This document shows positions 11,750 to 23,600 of a DNA stretch of 64,000 nucleotides, piece by piece. The stretch is from Catonia carolina. Taxonomy: Eukaryota > Arthropoda > Insecta > Hemiptera > Achilidae. The notes under the pieces were generated by a model. It had not been told where the DNA came from. It saw only the letters and a list, made by a program, of their open reading frames with translations, and made no database searches. Positions within the stretch are counted from its first letter, which is position 1. Each line of letters opens with the position of its first letter. The stretch spans positions 25,510,172 to 25,574,171 of the forward strand of contig JAQMRL010000003.1 in the NCBI GenBank assembly GCA_035578175.1, written 5' to 3'. A program made the position numbers and the translations under genes.

Positions 11750-12010
11750 GTTTAACTTTAGTGGAGGGGGGGGGTCTTTCAGATTTCTCAGCTTTCCACT
11801 TCCTACAGTCTATTGCCTTATGTCTTACATGTTAACCTCCTTGAGTTTCTCACTACCATAGCGTCTTGTACTCCTTGTATTCATACCCCGAGGGCGATCT
11901 CTTTTCTTCCTATTTTTCGGATGGCAAAATACAATCTTTGGAACCATTTGTCTTGCTATTCTTTGGGCATGCCCTTACCATACCAACTGTTAGGTCTCTA
12001 CTCTGCCTAC
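11750..12010 (-). mobile_element. Decayed LINE C-terminal remnant
   Basis: The minus strand reads QLVW(stop)GHAQRIARQMVPK, NRKKRDRPRG and SEKLKEVN, matching the RLRWxGHVxRM ... GRPR ... layout at the C-terminus of APE-type LINEs. It has stops and is short. The remainder of 11460-12950 shows no recognisable gene. Confidence 0.5.
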
Positions 12011-12954
12011 TACAGTATCCAATACAAATGTACTCGTAGTTACTAAATCCTTCATTCTCAAATGTATTTTACTGGATCAGAGCATTACATTTTTAATCTT
12101 TGAAGAGCATCTCTATGTCCTGCTGATATATGCAGTTTCAGATATCCCAGTCACTTGTTCCCTCAAACGAAAACATGGACTAAAAGTATTTATACTATAG
12201 TCCATGTAATTTCAATAGAAGCTTGCACTGTACACGTTCCCTCTACTTGCCTCCTACGTTTATTCCGAGTAGTCAGCATGATATGTACTGGTTGTTAGAA
12301 AAGTATGCCTCTAAATTGTTACCAGTGTTTAATAAATTCGTATGAATTTAATTCTTTTCAAGGAAATTCATTGTGTTTAATTGTTAATTGTTTAATTGTT
12401 TAATTTATAGTCACAATAATTGACCTCCTAGTGTACCAGTGAGAGATTTTCAGAAATAAAATTCACAGTAACCTATTGTGTCTTTTTTTGTATTTATACC
12501 AATTTAGTCTCCATTTCATTATTCCCAGTCATTGATTGTTCCTATAGAGGATTGATCATTTACGTAATCTTTCATTCATTCACCACTTGGATTAACTAAA
12601 TATTCAGCAAGCAAGCTCGTTTGTGCTGTTACTGACAGAAAGAAGATTGGGTTTGTGAATAATAATTGAATTACATTAATTAAACATAGAAATCATAAGC
12701 TTCAATAATATTATCAGGAATGTAATTTATAAGACATAATAAATTGTAAATTGTTGTTAACGAGATAAAAATTTGTAGTGTTTTTATTTGTCTATAGGCC
12801 TACTTATATTATTTCTAAGATAATTGGAAAAGACATTTCTTTTTTTGGCAAAAAAGAATTATTATTATTTGCGTAAATTCTTGTTCAAAATTGCGTAAGA
12901 AGTTGAACGAAACAAAAGGAATAAATTATCTATTAAATATGTAAAAATATTGTT

Positions 12955-13060
12955 GTAATGGTCAGCGCAACTGGTTTCTATGCCAGGGGTCCTTAGTTTG
13001 ATCTCGGTCAACTCTGGAATTTTTTTCATTTATGTATCTACTGACATCATTACCTATATA
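12955..13060 (+). mobile_element. tRNA-derived SINE head
   Basis: GGTCAGCGCAACTGG (A-box-like) and, 34 bp on, TTTGATCTCGG (B-box-like), followed by a non-tRNA body. It is not a tRNA gene because no cloverleaf or anticodon stem can be formed. Confidence 0.5.
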
Positions 13061-13149
13061 TCAGCTAATACATGTAGGCATCATCATACAAAATAAAAAT
13101 ATACAATTTTACAACTTGTGTAGGACACGCTTGATGAAATTTTTTTAAC

Positions 13150-13480
13150 CCTAATTTGTGTTCCTTCCAATCTGTTCAATTTAAGAACAATAAGCAACCC
13201 CATGACCCAATGAGATGAGGATGATATGTATGACGTGCAAATGAAAAGTAGTCTTGTACAGACTCAGGCTGACCTTTCCTGAGAGAGTATGGTTAATTGA
13301 ACCCAAGCCATCAAAGTACACCGATAACCATTGTCTAGTATTCAAATCCGTAAAAAGTAACTACTTTTACCAGGATTTGAACCAGGAACCTTCTTTCCGA
13401 AAATCAGCTGATAAACAACTGACTCGCGGCGACGATTTTACCACTAGACGAACCAGGCGGATCAGATGCAACTAAAATAA
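13150..13480 (-). mobile_element. tRNA-derived SINE (family B), minus strand
   Basis: The complement begins GCCTGGTTCGTCTAGTGGTA (A-box) and has GTTCCTGGTTCAAATCCTGG (B-box), then a body that ends in the CAATGAGATGAGG / TAAGCAACCCCATGACC block. A second partial body copy lies inverted at 13563-13672. Confidence 0.6.
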
Positions 13481-13562
13481 ATGAACTGTTATTACTTTTT
13501 ATGGGTATTTTTATGACAAATTAATTGATTATTAAGGAAAATTTAAATGGTACATTAATAAT

Positions 13563-13672
13563 AATGTACATCTCATTTACACGTCATACACATCATCCTC
13601 ATCTCATTGGGTCATGGGGTTGCTTATTGTTCTCAATTGAACAGATTGCAACGTACACACATTAGGGATTAC
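13563..13672 (+). repeat. Inverted partial copy of the SINE family B body
   Basis: About 100 bp matching the complement of 13150-13245, including the ATCATCCTCATCTCATTGGG block and GGTTGCTTATTGTTCTC. With 13150-13480 it makes a large imperfect inverted repeat. Confidence 0.7.
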
Positions 13673-13979
13673 AAAAAAAATTAATAATAATTTTATAATA
13701 AATTTAATATAAACTTCACGCCAAATTACAAGTTACTAGACTTTGTTTTCTTGATAATATAATTTTATGATAATTGAGCGAGTAAATTCTGCATTTATAA
13801 AATATGCATATTATATGACTACCCAGTTTTCGATAACCATCAACAACTTAAAAATCCCTATTTTTTTAGATAGTGGTTACTTGCGTATTGAACACATACC
13901 ACCGTTTTTTTTAAAAAAAACCTTTAAGATAATGGTATTTAAAAACCTATCCATCTAACTAACATATAGCTCTTAGGAT

Positions 13980-14800
13980 TCTTAGGGACTGACCGACTCA
14001 CTCACTCACTGACACAAATTCCAACTTAATCACCAATATTTTGATAGTTTAAAACCCTGAGTTTTGCCCCTCCAAAAGAATGGGTAAAAACCAATTTTAA
14101 TCACGTATTGCGACGACAAACCTTATGGTGAAAAGCTTTGGCTGATTTCAAACAAGGGAAGGTCTTGAAAAAGCGGTCATTTAATTTTACCATCCCTTTA
14201 CCTAATTTTGAGGGACACCGACCAGAAATTATTGAAACTTAAGGAAGCATCTTAGCTAAAAAGTGAATGGGGGCTTTTGTCGACGATCGGTCATAACGTA
14301 AAGCCCTACTATTATCCTTCAGTTAACATCATTCAAGACTGGGAAACTCGGGTAATAAGTGAAAAATTTGTTTCCTTCCATTAAAGAGATAGCTATGTAA
14401 AGGGAAACAATAGAGCTCATTTGAAATACGTTAGACCCATTCTTGCGGGCGAATTCCGGGCGTAACCCGGAAATTTTGAAAAAAATAGGAAGCTGCAAAG
14501 TGAAAAAATAAATAAAAGCATATAAGTTGACGTTCGGCTATAACATAAAGCCCCAATAAAATTTTTCATCAAACCCCATTCAAGACCGGGAAAAAAGTGA
14601 AAAATTTGTTTTCTTCTACTACATAGAGATACGTAATCGGAGAAAATAAAAAAGTAAACGAAAGGTTATGTGTAGGCAATCTGAAATAATTTTAAGCCCT
14701 TTTATTATTTTTTGTCTAGCCTTATCCTAGATACTATACAACAACTTGAACCGGTAAACTTCGGAGCGCGCAGCGTCACGAAGCTCGCTGATTACAGATA
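13980..14800. repeat. Non-coding repeat with ~245-bp internal repetition
   Basis: Begins with GACTGACCGACTCACTCACT. Two related segments (about 14290-14395 and 14535-14630) share ATAACxTAAAGCCC, CATTCAAGACxGGGAAA and AGTGAAAAATTTGTTTxCTT. It ends near CGGAGCGCGCAGCGTCACGA. No ORF. Possibly an unidentified non-autonomous transposon. The flanks to 13680 and 15150 show nothing recognisable. Confidence 0.5.
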
Positions 14801-15560
14801 ACGTTGAAAAATATTATATATTCCAATCCATCTAACCACACAATCATGGTTAATTCACCATGTGGCAACTATAGTTCTAAGGTTCTGATTTGCTTATGAA
14901 TTCTATTTCACTTAAGAATCCTGATCCACCTAACCCCAATGAGTGAGGCACAGGAGCGAATCTGGAGTGGTGAGTTCTGATGTATATAATTACGAATTAT
15001 AAAAACTTTGTTAAGACAAAAAGCGACCTTTGATGAAGTTATAATTAGTGCTTCAACTGTTTAATTAATCGATAACAGTTAATAACTTATACAGTTCTCC
15101 AAACAAAATGCTAATGAAACAGAATCGTTACAGCTAATTTGTTTTAAGTGCTAATAATCAAGCAAGTTAATAACACTAGGTGACCAAAAAGAAATTTCAA
15201 CACTCATAATATCATTCATAAGAATACTAGGTAAACATGGTTCTGCGAAATGTTCTCAGTATCAGGTCGTGGAAGCAAACGTTCTTAAATTTTGAAACAC
15301 ATTATTTAGGGGTTTTGCTATAAGTAAAAAATGTTTAGTTTTGTATTAGACGTTAATCTCGGGAAGAAGGTAGATAATCAGATATTTATAACCATGGCTT
15401 TGGATGCTGCAGCTCTAATAAAATAAAAAATAAATAAGTGAAGTTACACTTGAACCACGTTTTTAAGTTTTTCAGCCAAGATGTGCGTCTTTTACCCGAA
15501 ACTCTTTTGTTAATAATTTCCCCCAACATGTGAATTTGACATGGAGTAAGTAATCAATAC
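14800..15560. other. Intergenic sequence with nothing recognisable
   Basis: Upstream of the LINE remnant at 15560. No convincing ORF, TIR or SINE signature. Confidence 0.45.
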
Positions 15561-15745
15561 TTCTCTCTTCTACGTATTTTTATTTTATTCTAACAACCTT
15601 TTTCTCGTTTTCTATCATTATGATAAGATTCATCCAGTTCAACCTCAAAATTCTCGTTATGACCACATTTCGAACGCCTCCATTCTGTGATATGTGTTCA
15701 TATTTATGATCTAGGCCTCCATCTTGTAAAACAATACTGTAACAC
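15560..15745 (-). mobile_element. Decayed LINE post-RT remnant
   Basis: The minus strand reads HRMEAFEMWS followed by an RxxLRLNWMN-like stretch, the equivalent of the [18 protein letters not shown] block in the RTE ORF. It contains many stops. Confidence 0.5.
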
Positions 15746-15759
15746 CTAAGCCTATGTTC

Positions 15760-16090
15760 GTTAGGGATCTGGGTATTATATAAATGGACCTTCTTAAACT
15801 TATAATATTTATTTATAAATAAATAATTACTATTAATTTTTAAACATACCCTTCTAACAAATAGAATTAGATTAATTCACTTAAATTAATTAAAAAACTT
15901 AAAGTTTAAATTAACTTAACTGACAATAATAATGATTTAACAATACAACAAATTACAATACAGTACCATTTTGTAACATACTAGTTAACAGGTGTACAAA
16001 CACTTGCTAATAGTACTCAATCGTACATCATCAAGTTACAATTTCAACTGAATCGAACTATAGCCTAAATGGCTAGCGCCTTTTAATAAA
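15760..16090 (-). repeat. AT-rich interspersed repeat (family Y)
   Basis: Shares the GGGATCTxGGTTATTA end and a GCAAGTGTTTGT block (complement) with 22430-22910, 43770-44140 and 51590-52080. No ORF. It could be a promoter-bearing LTR or UTR, because related copies have TATAAA-type boxes on the minus strand. Confidence 0.45.
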
Positions 16091-16194
16091 TGTAGTGGTT
16101 ATCATCTTTGGATGGTTATAGACTAGATTTAATACATAATAAGACACAATGTTTTATTAAAGAATAAATTATTAAACAATTTTGTACCCTATAT

Positions 16195-16640
16195 AAAATA
16201 CTGAAATTTTTTTGCGATTTTCTCAAAAACTGGTTCTACGATTCTTTTTTAAAATTGCCTGGTTTACTAAATTTTTTATGCTTTACAAGATAGGGTAGTC
16301 GCCATGTTTGCTGAAATTCTGGGTGAGGTTGTTTTCACGTAAAAAATTGTTTTTTTTTTAAAGATTACGGCTTTAATATCATTTTAGCGCAAAAATTTAT
16401 GTAATAAAAAATGTAGAGAATTTAAAATACTACAACTTTTATCTATCTCAAACATTTTTTTGTATAATGCTTAGTTTAGCGGTAATTAGCGATTTTTTTT
16501 TCTCACGAAAACGTGTAAGAAATCGTTTTTTTTAAGATTTCGGTCAAATTTAAAATTCAAGTATTCACCTAAAATACACATTTACAGGCCCCCATGAACC
16601 AAAAAACAGGTTTTACCTATTGGTCTGTGTTTATGTATGC
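16195..16640 (-). repeat. Interspersed repeat family X, minus copy
   Basis: Complement of 35840-36110: shared blocks are TTTTCTCAAAAACTGGT, CTTTACAAGATAGGGTAGTC, TTTTCACGTAAAAAA and TGCTTAGTTTAGCGGTAATT. Non-coding. Confidence 0.75.
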
Positions 16641-16645
16641 GTGTG

Positions 16646-16850
16646 TTGACATGTGAAACGCTATTTTGAAACCACTGTGGGCGTACGGAATCCATACATT
16701 TGATGCTGCTGCACGAACCTATCTAAACAAATCTCGCCTACCACCATATCGAAAATTGACATGTGAAACGCTTTAGAGAAACCACTGCGGATGTATGGAA
16801 TTCATACATTTGGTACTACTTTTGCATGAACCTATCTAAAGAAGAACCAG
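16646..16850. repeat. ~110-bp tandem repeat, two copies
   Basis: Each copy starts TTGACATGTGAAACGCT and continues GAAACCACTG, TACGGAATCCATACATTTG and TGCTGC. The paralogous region has three copies (45566, 45684, 45802; period 118). Confidence 0.8.
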
Positions 16851-17130
16851 GTGTTTCAATCTAGATACTCAAGGCTCGTCACTGGGGTACTTTAAGACAT
16901 GAGAAACAGCTCTCTCAATTCGGATCATTGCATTCTTTACATAAAAGACGTCGCAAACCGCTTTGTAAAAGATTCTTTAACATATTATACCAAAGTCATT
17001 TAAATAACCTCGCTCGACATACGATAAAAATTCAAAATTTTCCCAATTTTAGACGGTGTGGGTTTTGGTTTGGAGATCTCCTTCAATAAAAATCTGTTGC
17101 CGTAACATCATTCATCATCACTTATTTTTA
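16850..17130 (+). mobile_element. Decayed LINE ORF2 C-terminus (upstream of copy 1)
   Basis: Paralogue of 45890-46140, where more of the frame survives. Conserved words are YSKLVTGVL-type, KDLARHTVKNQ-type and NFRRCGFWFGDLLQ. The end is followed by an ATCATCATCAC-type run. Confidence 0.55.
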
Positions 17131-17187
17131 ATTCATCATCGTTGGTGATGACATTGCCACTTTCATCAAGTTCACCTCCATCGTAGT

Positions 17188-17275
17188 GTGATTATATCAT
17201 TCCAGAGGAAACGCTGGTGTTTGTGACCCTTGTGATTATATCATTCCAGAGGAAACGCTGGTGTTTGTGACCCTT
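17188..17275. repeat. 44-bp perfect tandem duplication
   Basis: Copies 17188-17231 and 17232-17275 (GTGATTATATCATTCCAGAG...). The paralogous site near 46228 has a single copy, so the duplication is specific to copy 1. Confidence 0.9.
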
Positions 17276-17603
17276 CCACGCATAACTAATTCAGTCATTC
17301 ACTATAGTGATTGTGCTGTAGTGTATAGTTTTAAATTGAAAATTAAAGCCAAACAATGAAATAAAACTTTGTAATGCCTCCATATTAGTATATTATATAT
17401 TTATGTGTTTTAGAACATACACATGCGTCTTACACAATTCTTTCATAGTTGGTGGTTTTATTAAGTAACATTTACAATTTTTTTTTTATTACTTTATTAA
17501 TTTTTGTGGATCATTAATAGCAATTAAATATATACTCCATAACTATATTTTATTATTACTGCTGTTATATTTCATTTTCATACTTTTTTTTAGTAGCTAG
17601 AAA

Positions 17604-17658
17604 ATGGGAAATAAATTAATATTTATTTGTTATGTTTTATTTTCAATGTTTCTAGCAG
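17604..17658 (+). CDS. Copy 1 exon 1: signal peptide
   Basis: The first ATG of the conserved reading frame, followed by 18 hydrophobic-rich codons and a phase-1 donor (gcag|gtacgc). The matching exon of copy 2 lies exactly 29,000 bp downstream and differs at one base. Confidence 0.85.
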
Positions 17659-20600
17659 GTACGCTTACATTTTTGTTAAATATTTAAAAAATGTTTTTAT
17701 GATTTTTAAAATGGATACCCACATTACTGTATTATTGTATTATGTGTTTGCATTATTGTGCTCGAATTATATTACATTTTACATAATATTTTAAAATGCC
17801 AGTTTTAACAATCAACTTGTCTGTGATGTTTCACTCAATATTGGTATAAATTAATTTGTATTTACTTAATGTAATATCCTCTATACTTTACACTAACTCC
17901 ATACCAGCAGGTACGTTACCATAAAAAAATAACTCCAGCTATATTGTTTGGTACCCTATAATTGGATTTTTCTTTCATTTAACAATAATTTCATGAAAAT
18001 TGGCAAAGGGGATCAATGTTAAGACCTACTAAACTAGTGGCTGCTTTCCAATCCACCTTGATTTTAGGGGAAAAAGGTACATTTTTAAATAATTTTAGTT
18101 TAGGATTTACTTAAGAGTATATTTACTTAAGAGCTGCATTTCAGCCAAAAAACTGTTTTACGTAAATTTGGAGCAAATAAAAAAAAAATTGAAAATAGAT
18201 TCTCTTCTCAAGAGACACTAATGACTCATTCATCATTTTGAACTTAAATTCCTAATTTTTTCCTGTACGATGTAAAACTACAATGTGGGCATAATCATAC
18301 TGACATGTGTAGTAGAACAGGTTCTAACAGATAATCTATTACCCAACATATAAGGATTTTATTAATCAAGAGACATAAACATAATTTGCAGAAGACAAAC
18401 GCTGAAAATAAGATGTCCGATACTGTAGGGTAAATCTACGATATTCCTGTTTCTTCTAATCTATTAATGATTTTAACTTGACCTTTCTTTCCATATTTTC
18501 CGCAAATCTCAATGCTTAACTATCAATATTAGTGGTCTATTCCAAAGCATAGTAAATATTCGACATAAAGCTAATTTTTTCACAATATACATTTATTTCA
18601 AACGACTTTCTTGGATAGAAATGACGTTTTCAGTAATGTATTATACATTAAAAGATACATTCTGAAATTTAGGAAATTTCTAGGGATTAGAATTTCCAAA
18701 CAGATAAAAAATTGGTAAACAAATTTTTTGATTTGCGTAGTTTTATTTTACTTTAAATCTGGGGTCCTACAGAGTTACTTCGCATCATGCATCTCAAATG
18801 CATGACATCCTTTCCCGCCAAACACCCTCCTCCAAGTTTCTTGCCTCCATTGCCCGCATCATGACACCCCTCCACGTTTTCCCAGGCCTTTCTTTTTTGC
18901 TCCTCGTCACCGGACAATAATTCAAAGCCACTTGAGGCCGACCTATATTCATTCATCCGCTGCACATGCCCCTACCAAATCAACTGCCTTCTCTGTATTC
19001 TTCCCACTGGCTGTACATCCGCTAATCCCTCAATATTTCAGTTCGTACATCATCCAACCAGGAGGCCCCACGAGCACTTTGTAAAAAATCCATATCCAAA
19101 GATTTTAAACGCTCCTCATTCCGTTAACTTAGCAGCCAGCGTTCTGAAGGATAAGCATCAATCGACTCCATTAGCGCCCCATAAATCATCTTCTTCGTCT
19201 TTATGCTTATTTTCCATGACCAAATAAAAAGTTCAGCTTCCTGACCGTCGCTCTGCCTTGAACAATTCTTGCCCTGATATCTACCTCACATCCACCATCC
19301 TTAGATATCAGCGTTCCCAAGTATTTATACTTGTCACCACATCCCGATACACGCTCAAATCAGTTCCCTTATTATCCACCACCAAATATGCTGTCTTATT
19401 CGTATTATTCTTTATGCCCCATTCTTCAAACTCCTCGTTCAACTTCCTGAGCATAAAAATATGTCTTCTTCATCAATAGCAATCACCACCTGATCATCCA
19501 CGAACAAAAGGTTAAACAAACAACCCTCCTCCGTCTGTAAAGACTGAAGACTTGACTACTCCGTTTCATAAATGACCAAAGATTGAGATGGTTGGGCGCA
19601 TTGAGAGAATTGAGTCAACGAGGATCGTTAAGAAAATATGAAAGTAAAGACTACACAAAAGGAGAAGAAAGGGCCGTTGTAAAAAGAGGTGGATGGATGT
19701 GTCACAAATTATTTGATTTTAATGGGTGTCTTAGGATGGAGAGGCCTAGTAACAAGCCTAAAGGAATGCAGATCCTTTAGGCTAGTTAAAACGAGCTACG
19801 AGATTATTATTACTAGGTTAATATTTTTAACAAACGAAATTGAACTATATCGATAGATAAAAAAATACTTAAGGTAAAACGCAATCTTTTTTTACAACAT
19901 GTTAGCCGCCCATTGTTTCTGGTATAATAAATTATAACATCTTAGCAAATTTTTCTTTGAAGAGTCAGAGGTATGTAAATTTTAATTGACATATTTCATA
20001 AAACTATTAATTATTCAGTTTGCATTATAGTAAAAACTCAGCGAGTTTGAATGCATGAGTTGAATAATGTGTAAGATTTAAGAAAATGAACCCAGCAGTT
20101 TTTCAGAAAATTTTCTTACGTTTTAAAAAATTATATTTTTGGAAAGGAGCAAGAAACTACACAACCAAGTTAACAATCTTTGTTAGTTTGAACTTACTTA
20201 ACACATTTTAATAATGCAATAACGTTGTGTAACGGCTATTTTAAAAATTAAAATTTTTAATGATCTGTTGTAAAAAATTATAATTATTTTATGTCAATCG
20301 ATTCAGATAAACGTAATTTTTTCAGACTAAGCTTAAAAAAAATTTGGTGTGAAACAGTCACACGATTTTCTGTTGCAATTGTAAATAATAGTAAACAATA
20401 TGACCTGTTTAATAATGACCGAATGACGCAAAATGAAAAAATCAACCTCTATTCGACTTAAAAACACGGAAATCACTAATTTTGTTGTTAAACTAAGCAC
20501 TGAAGTAAAACATGTGACGTAAAAGTTATAGGTTTTCAATTTCCTATAACTTTGTGTATTCACATTTGTCGTGAATGCATTCATAGTAAAGCTACAATCT

Positions 20601-23600
20601 TAAAAAAAATCACATTTTTTAAGCCGATTTAAATGAGCAAAATACAGAAAATTACTAACTGACGCTAAGCTGAGCGTCATAGACAAAAATGTTTGAAATG
20701 AAAGTTGTAGCTGTCTTAATGTTTTACAACTTTAATTATACACTTTTGCTCTAAAACATTTTAAAAAAAATCTAGTTTTACCACGAAAGCGCAGTCTCCC
20801 CAAGAATTTCAGTAGACATGCAACTTACAACGTTTGGAAAAATTGACATAAAAACAATTCTTTCCTTTCCTATATATTCATATTCATTATAGTGTTAGAG
20901 AAAGTAAAAAAATTGTTTCAACGCTCCCTTACAATTATCTGTAATTTTTTGTATGAACATTATTATTTCTTTTAGGAAGTAATGGATGCAATAAACATCA
21001 TATGGTCGATCCAACCAAACATAGAAATTGGAAGCTGGTAAATCCTGCGGATTGTGGACTAAGTGCCCATTATAATAGGATAGTTGGTGGTAGAAATGCA
21101 GGATTAGGACAGTTTCCATGGCTTGTACAATTGGGAGGTAGAAGGACAGGTAAAATAAATAAGTAAAACGTCGAAAGTATTAGAATTAGTCTGATTTAAA
21201 ATAATTCAATTTTTAAAATACATATTGTAATACCTGAGACTAGGTTCGTACGTATCTGAGTTCGTATCTAAGTTCAACAAATAAGTTATAACAACTTATT
21301 ACAATTATCTATAAAAAAGTTACAATTAACTATTAAATAAAATAGTTACAATTGAATCAGTCATTTCAGAAAGCCCATAAGTAAAAATTTTACATTTTTT
21401 TATGAGTGCATTTTAGAACTAACTGAATGTAAACACACCATCACTACAAAAATCACACAAGTCTGGCTTTCCTTATGTATTATTTAACACTAAAAAAATT
21501 TATCCTTAAGGATATAAAGTGTTTCCTTCTAATTAAAAAATGAAAGATACTATGCAAAAATATTTTTAAGGGAGATAACTTCTTTTTCTGCCCATAACAG
21601 ACAGGTGGAGTGTCAGATTATTTACACTCAATCTGTTCGTTACAGGGCTAAAATCAGTTCTGTTTCTATCACATGGTCAGCCAATTAAATGAATAAATCA
21701 TTTAAGAACAGAAGAGGTAGAGGTGTAAAAGACGCTAATCAGAGTTATCTCCTCTGAACGTAATGAATTTAATTATACAGCCAAACCCTGTGGTGAATGA
21801 AGTGAAGGTGTCATTTGCAGATGGAAAGTGGGTGCTTTTCGGAGGGCCTGGCATGCTGATAAGCGTACTTTTCCACTCAGTGAGGAAGGCATGGAAAACT
21901 ACTTTACTTTTCGTTTTACTTAATAAAATGTCTACAGGTTCAAACCAGCCTTTCGGCTGATGACCTAAACAACAACAATTTCTGTCTATGACAACGATGA
22001 AGAACGAGAATAGCCCTGAAAATCAACAATTTTCTTTCTGAAAGTTAAAAATTTCAATTTTTATTATTGCAGAAAGCTATTTTAAGTTGTGATGTAATCA
22101 GTGAAATAAGTAAATGAATACTATTGTACTGCATAATTTTCTTCTGGTCTAACAACACATTTAACAGAAAACAACGCAAGTTAACATTTTACTCCAATTT
22201 ATTTCAGAAACACCTTAAATCTAAATTTTCAATTTTCTTTAAACAAATGACTTATCTTTAAAAAAATAAAAGTGTATATTATAATAAAGGGGACAGCGAT
22301 CTGAAAAATTTACATTTTTAATATTTTTTTAATTGAAACATAATAAATTACAAGTTTTTATTTTTACAAAAGTTAGTTTTTTGACTTATGGGTTTTCTGA
22401 AATGAGCGATTCAATTAATTATTAAGCTACCCTACTAACAATACAATTACATAAAAAAAACCAATTACAAAATCTTAAGCTTAAACCAACTGGCCTAACA
22501 ATAAATTACTGTTTTAGGAACCAGTACGATTACCTGTTCACAAACACTTGCTACCACCCCCAACCACAATTACCGTAATTCAGAAACGGTCCCGTAACAA
22601 CACTATTTTGAGTGGCCGATTAACACTTTTTATTTAAAAGTCAACTATTGACTGGCCGACTACAATGCAAACTGTTTTTATACCTGCGGTCTAATAGTTA
22701 AATTTTGATCCTTCGGTCACTTTCTTCATTGTAATGGAACATTGTAAAAGGAATCAAAAGAAAAACAAACATTTCAGTTATTTTCATTTCATAGAAAAAA
22801 TCTTTACTATCCTTGTTCACCACACTCCACTCCACTACAATACACAATTTTTTAAAATTGAAGGCAAATACAAAAATAAACAATCTACTCTTAAATAATC
22901 CATCTCTTTTTAGGTCTTCCTAAGCCTCGCTTCCTTCTAGGTTTACATTTCTATGCTCGTAGAGGAAGTGCCTATGTGTTGGCATGCGAAGTAAATGGTT
23001 GGACGACTTTGTCTTATATTCTTAATGTTTCACACAGGGGCTGAACATTTAAATCGACACGTATAGTTTCGTTATGCACTGTATATAACCGGGTACAACG
23101 TTTGATTCCTCGCAAAAATTTCATTTCATCATTAATAATAATTCCAATGAACATAAAATATATTTCTTAAAAACAAATGATACACTTTTGTTGATTTTTG
23201 GAAGGTTTAGATAAGTTTCAGAATTGGGATGTGGTATCACTTTACGTATCTCGTAAATAATTTTCAAAATTTTGAAAAAAGGAAAGAGTAATGGCTGTCA
23301 TCATTTACTCTTTATTTCTTTTTGTACAAATGTGTTTATATATTTTAGGTCGTTACTGTACTGTACCTGACTGCGTACAAAACATTTTCTACACTGGTGG
23401 TATAAAATAACTATCATTTCAAAATATTTAACTTCAATGAAATAAAATAAAAGATTATTACATTTTACCAAAATTAATAACGTTAATTTTTTAATAGGTA
23501 ATGCCATAATACAGCCTGCCTTACTCAGGAAGCCCTAAGCGTTCGAATAGTAAAGGAATCTTTAAAATCGGTTGGTCAGTTTCAGAGATTATCTCGTATA

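Noticed and set aside
13254..13475. 73-aa ORF as a gene
   Set aside because: It lies inside a minus-strand tRNA-derived SINE; the ERVWL/FTTRRTRR-like peptide is a by-product.
18753..18965. 70-aa minus-strand ORF as a host gene
   Set aside because: Comparison with the copy 2 paralogue shows a LINE C-terminus with frameshifts.
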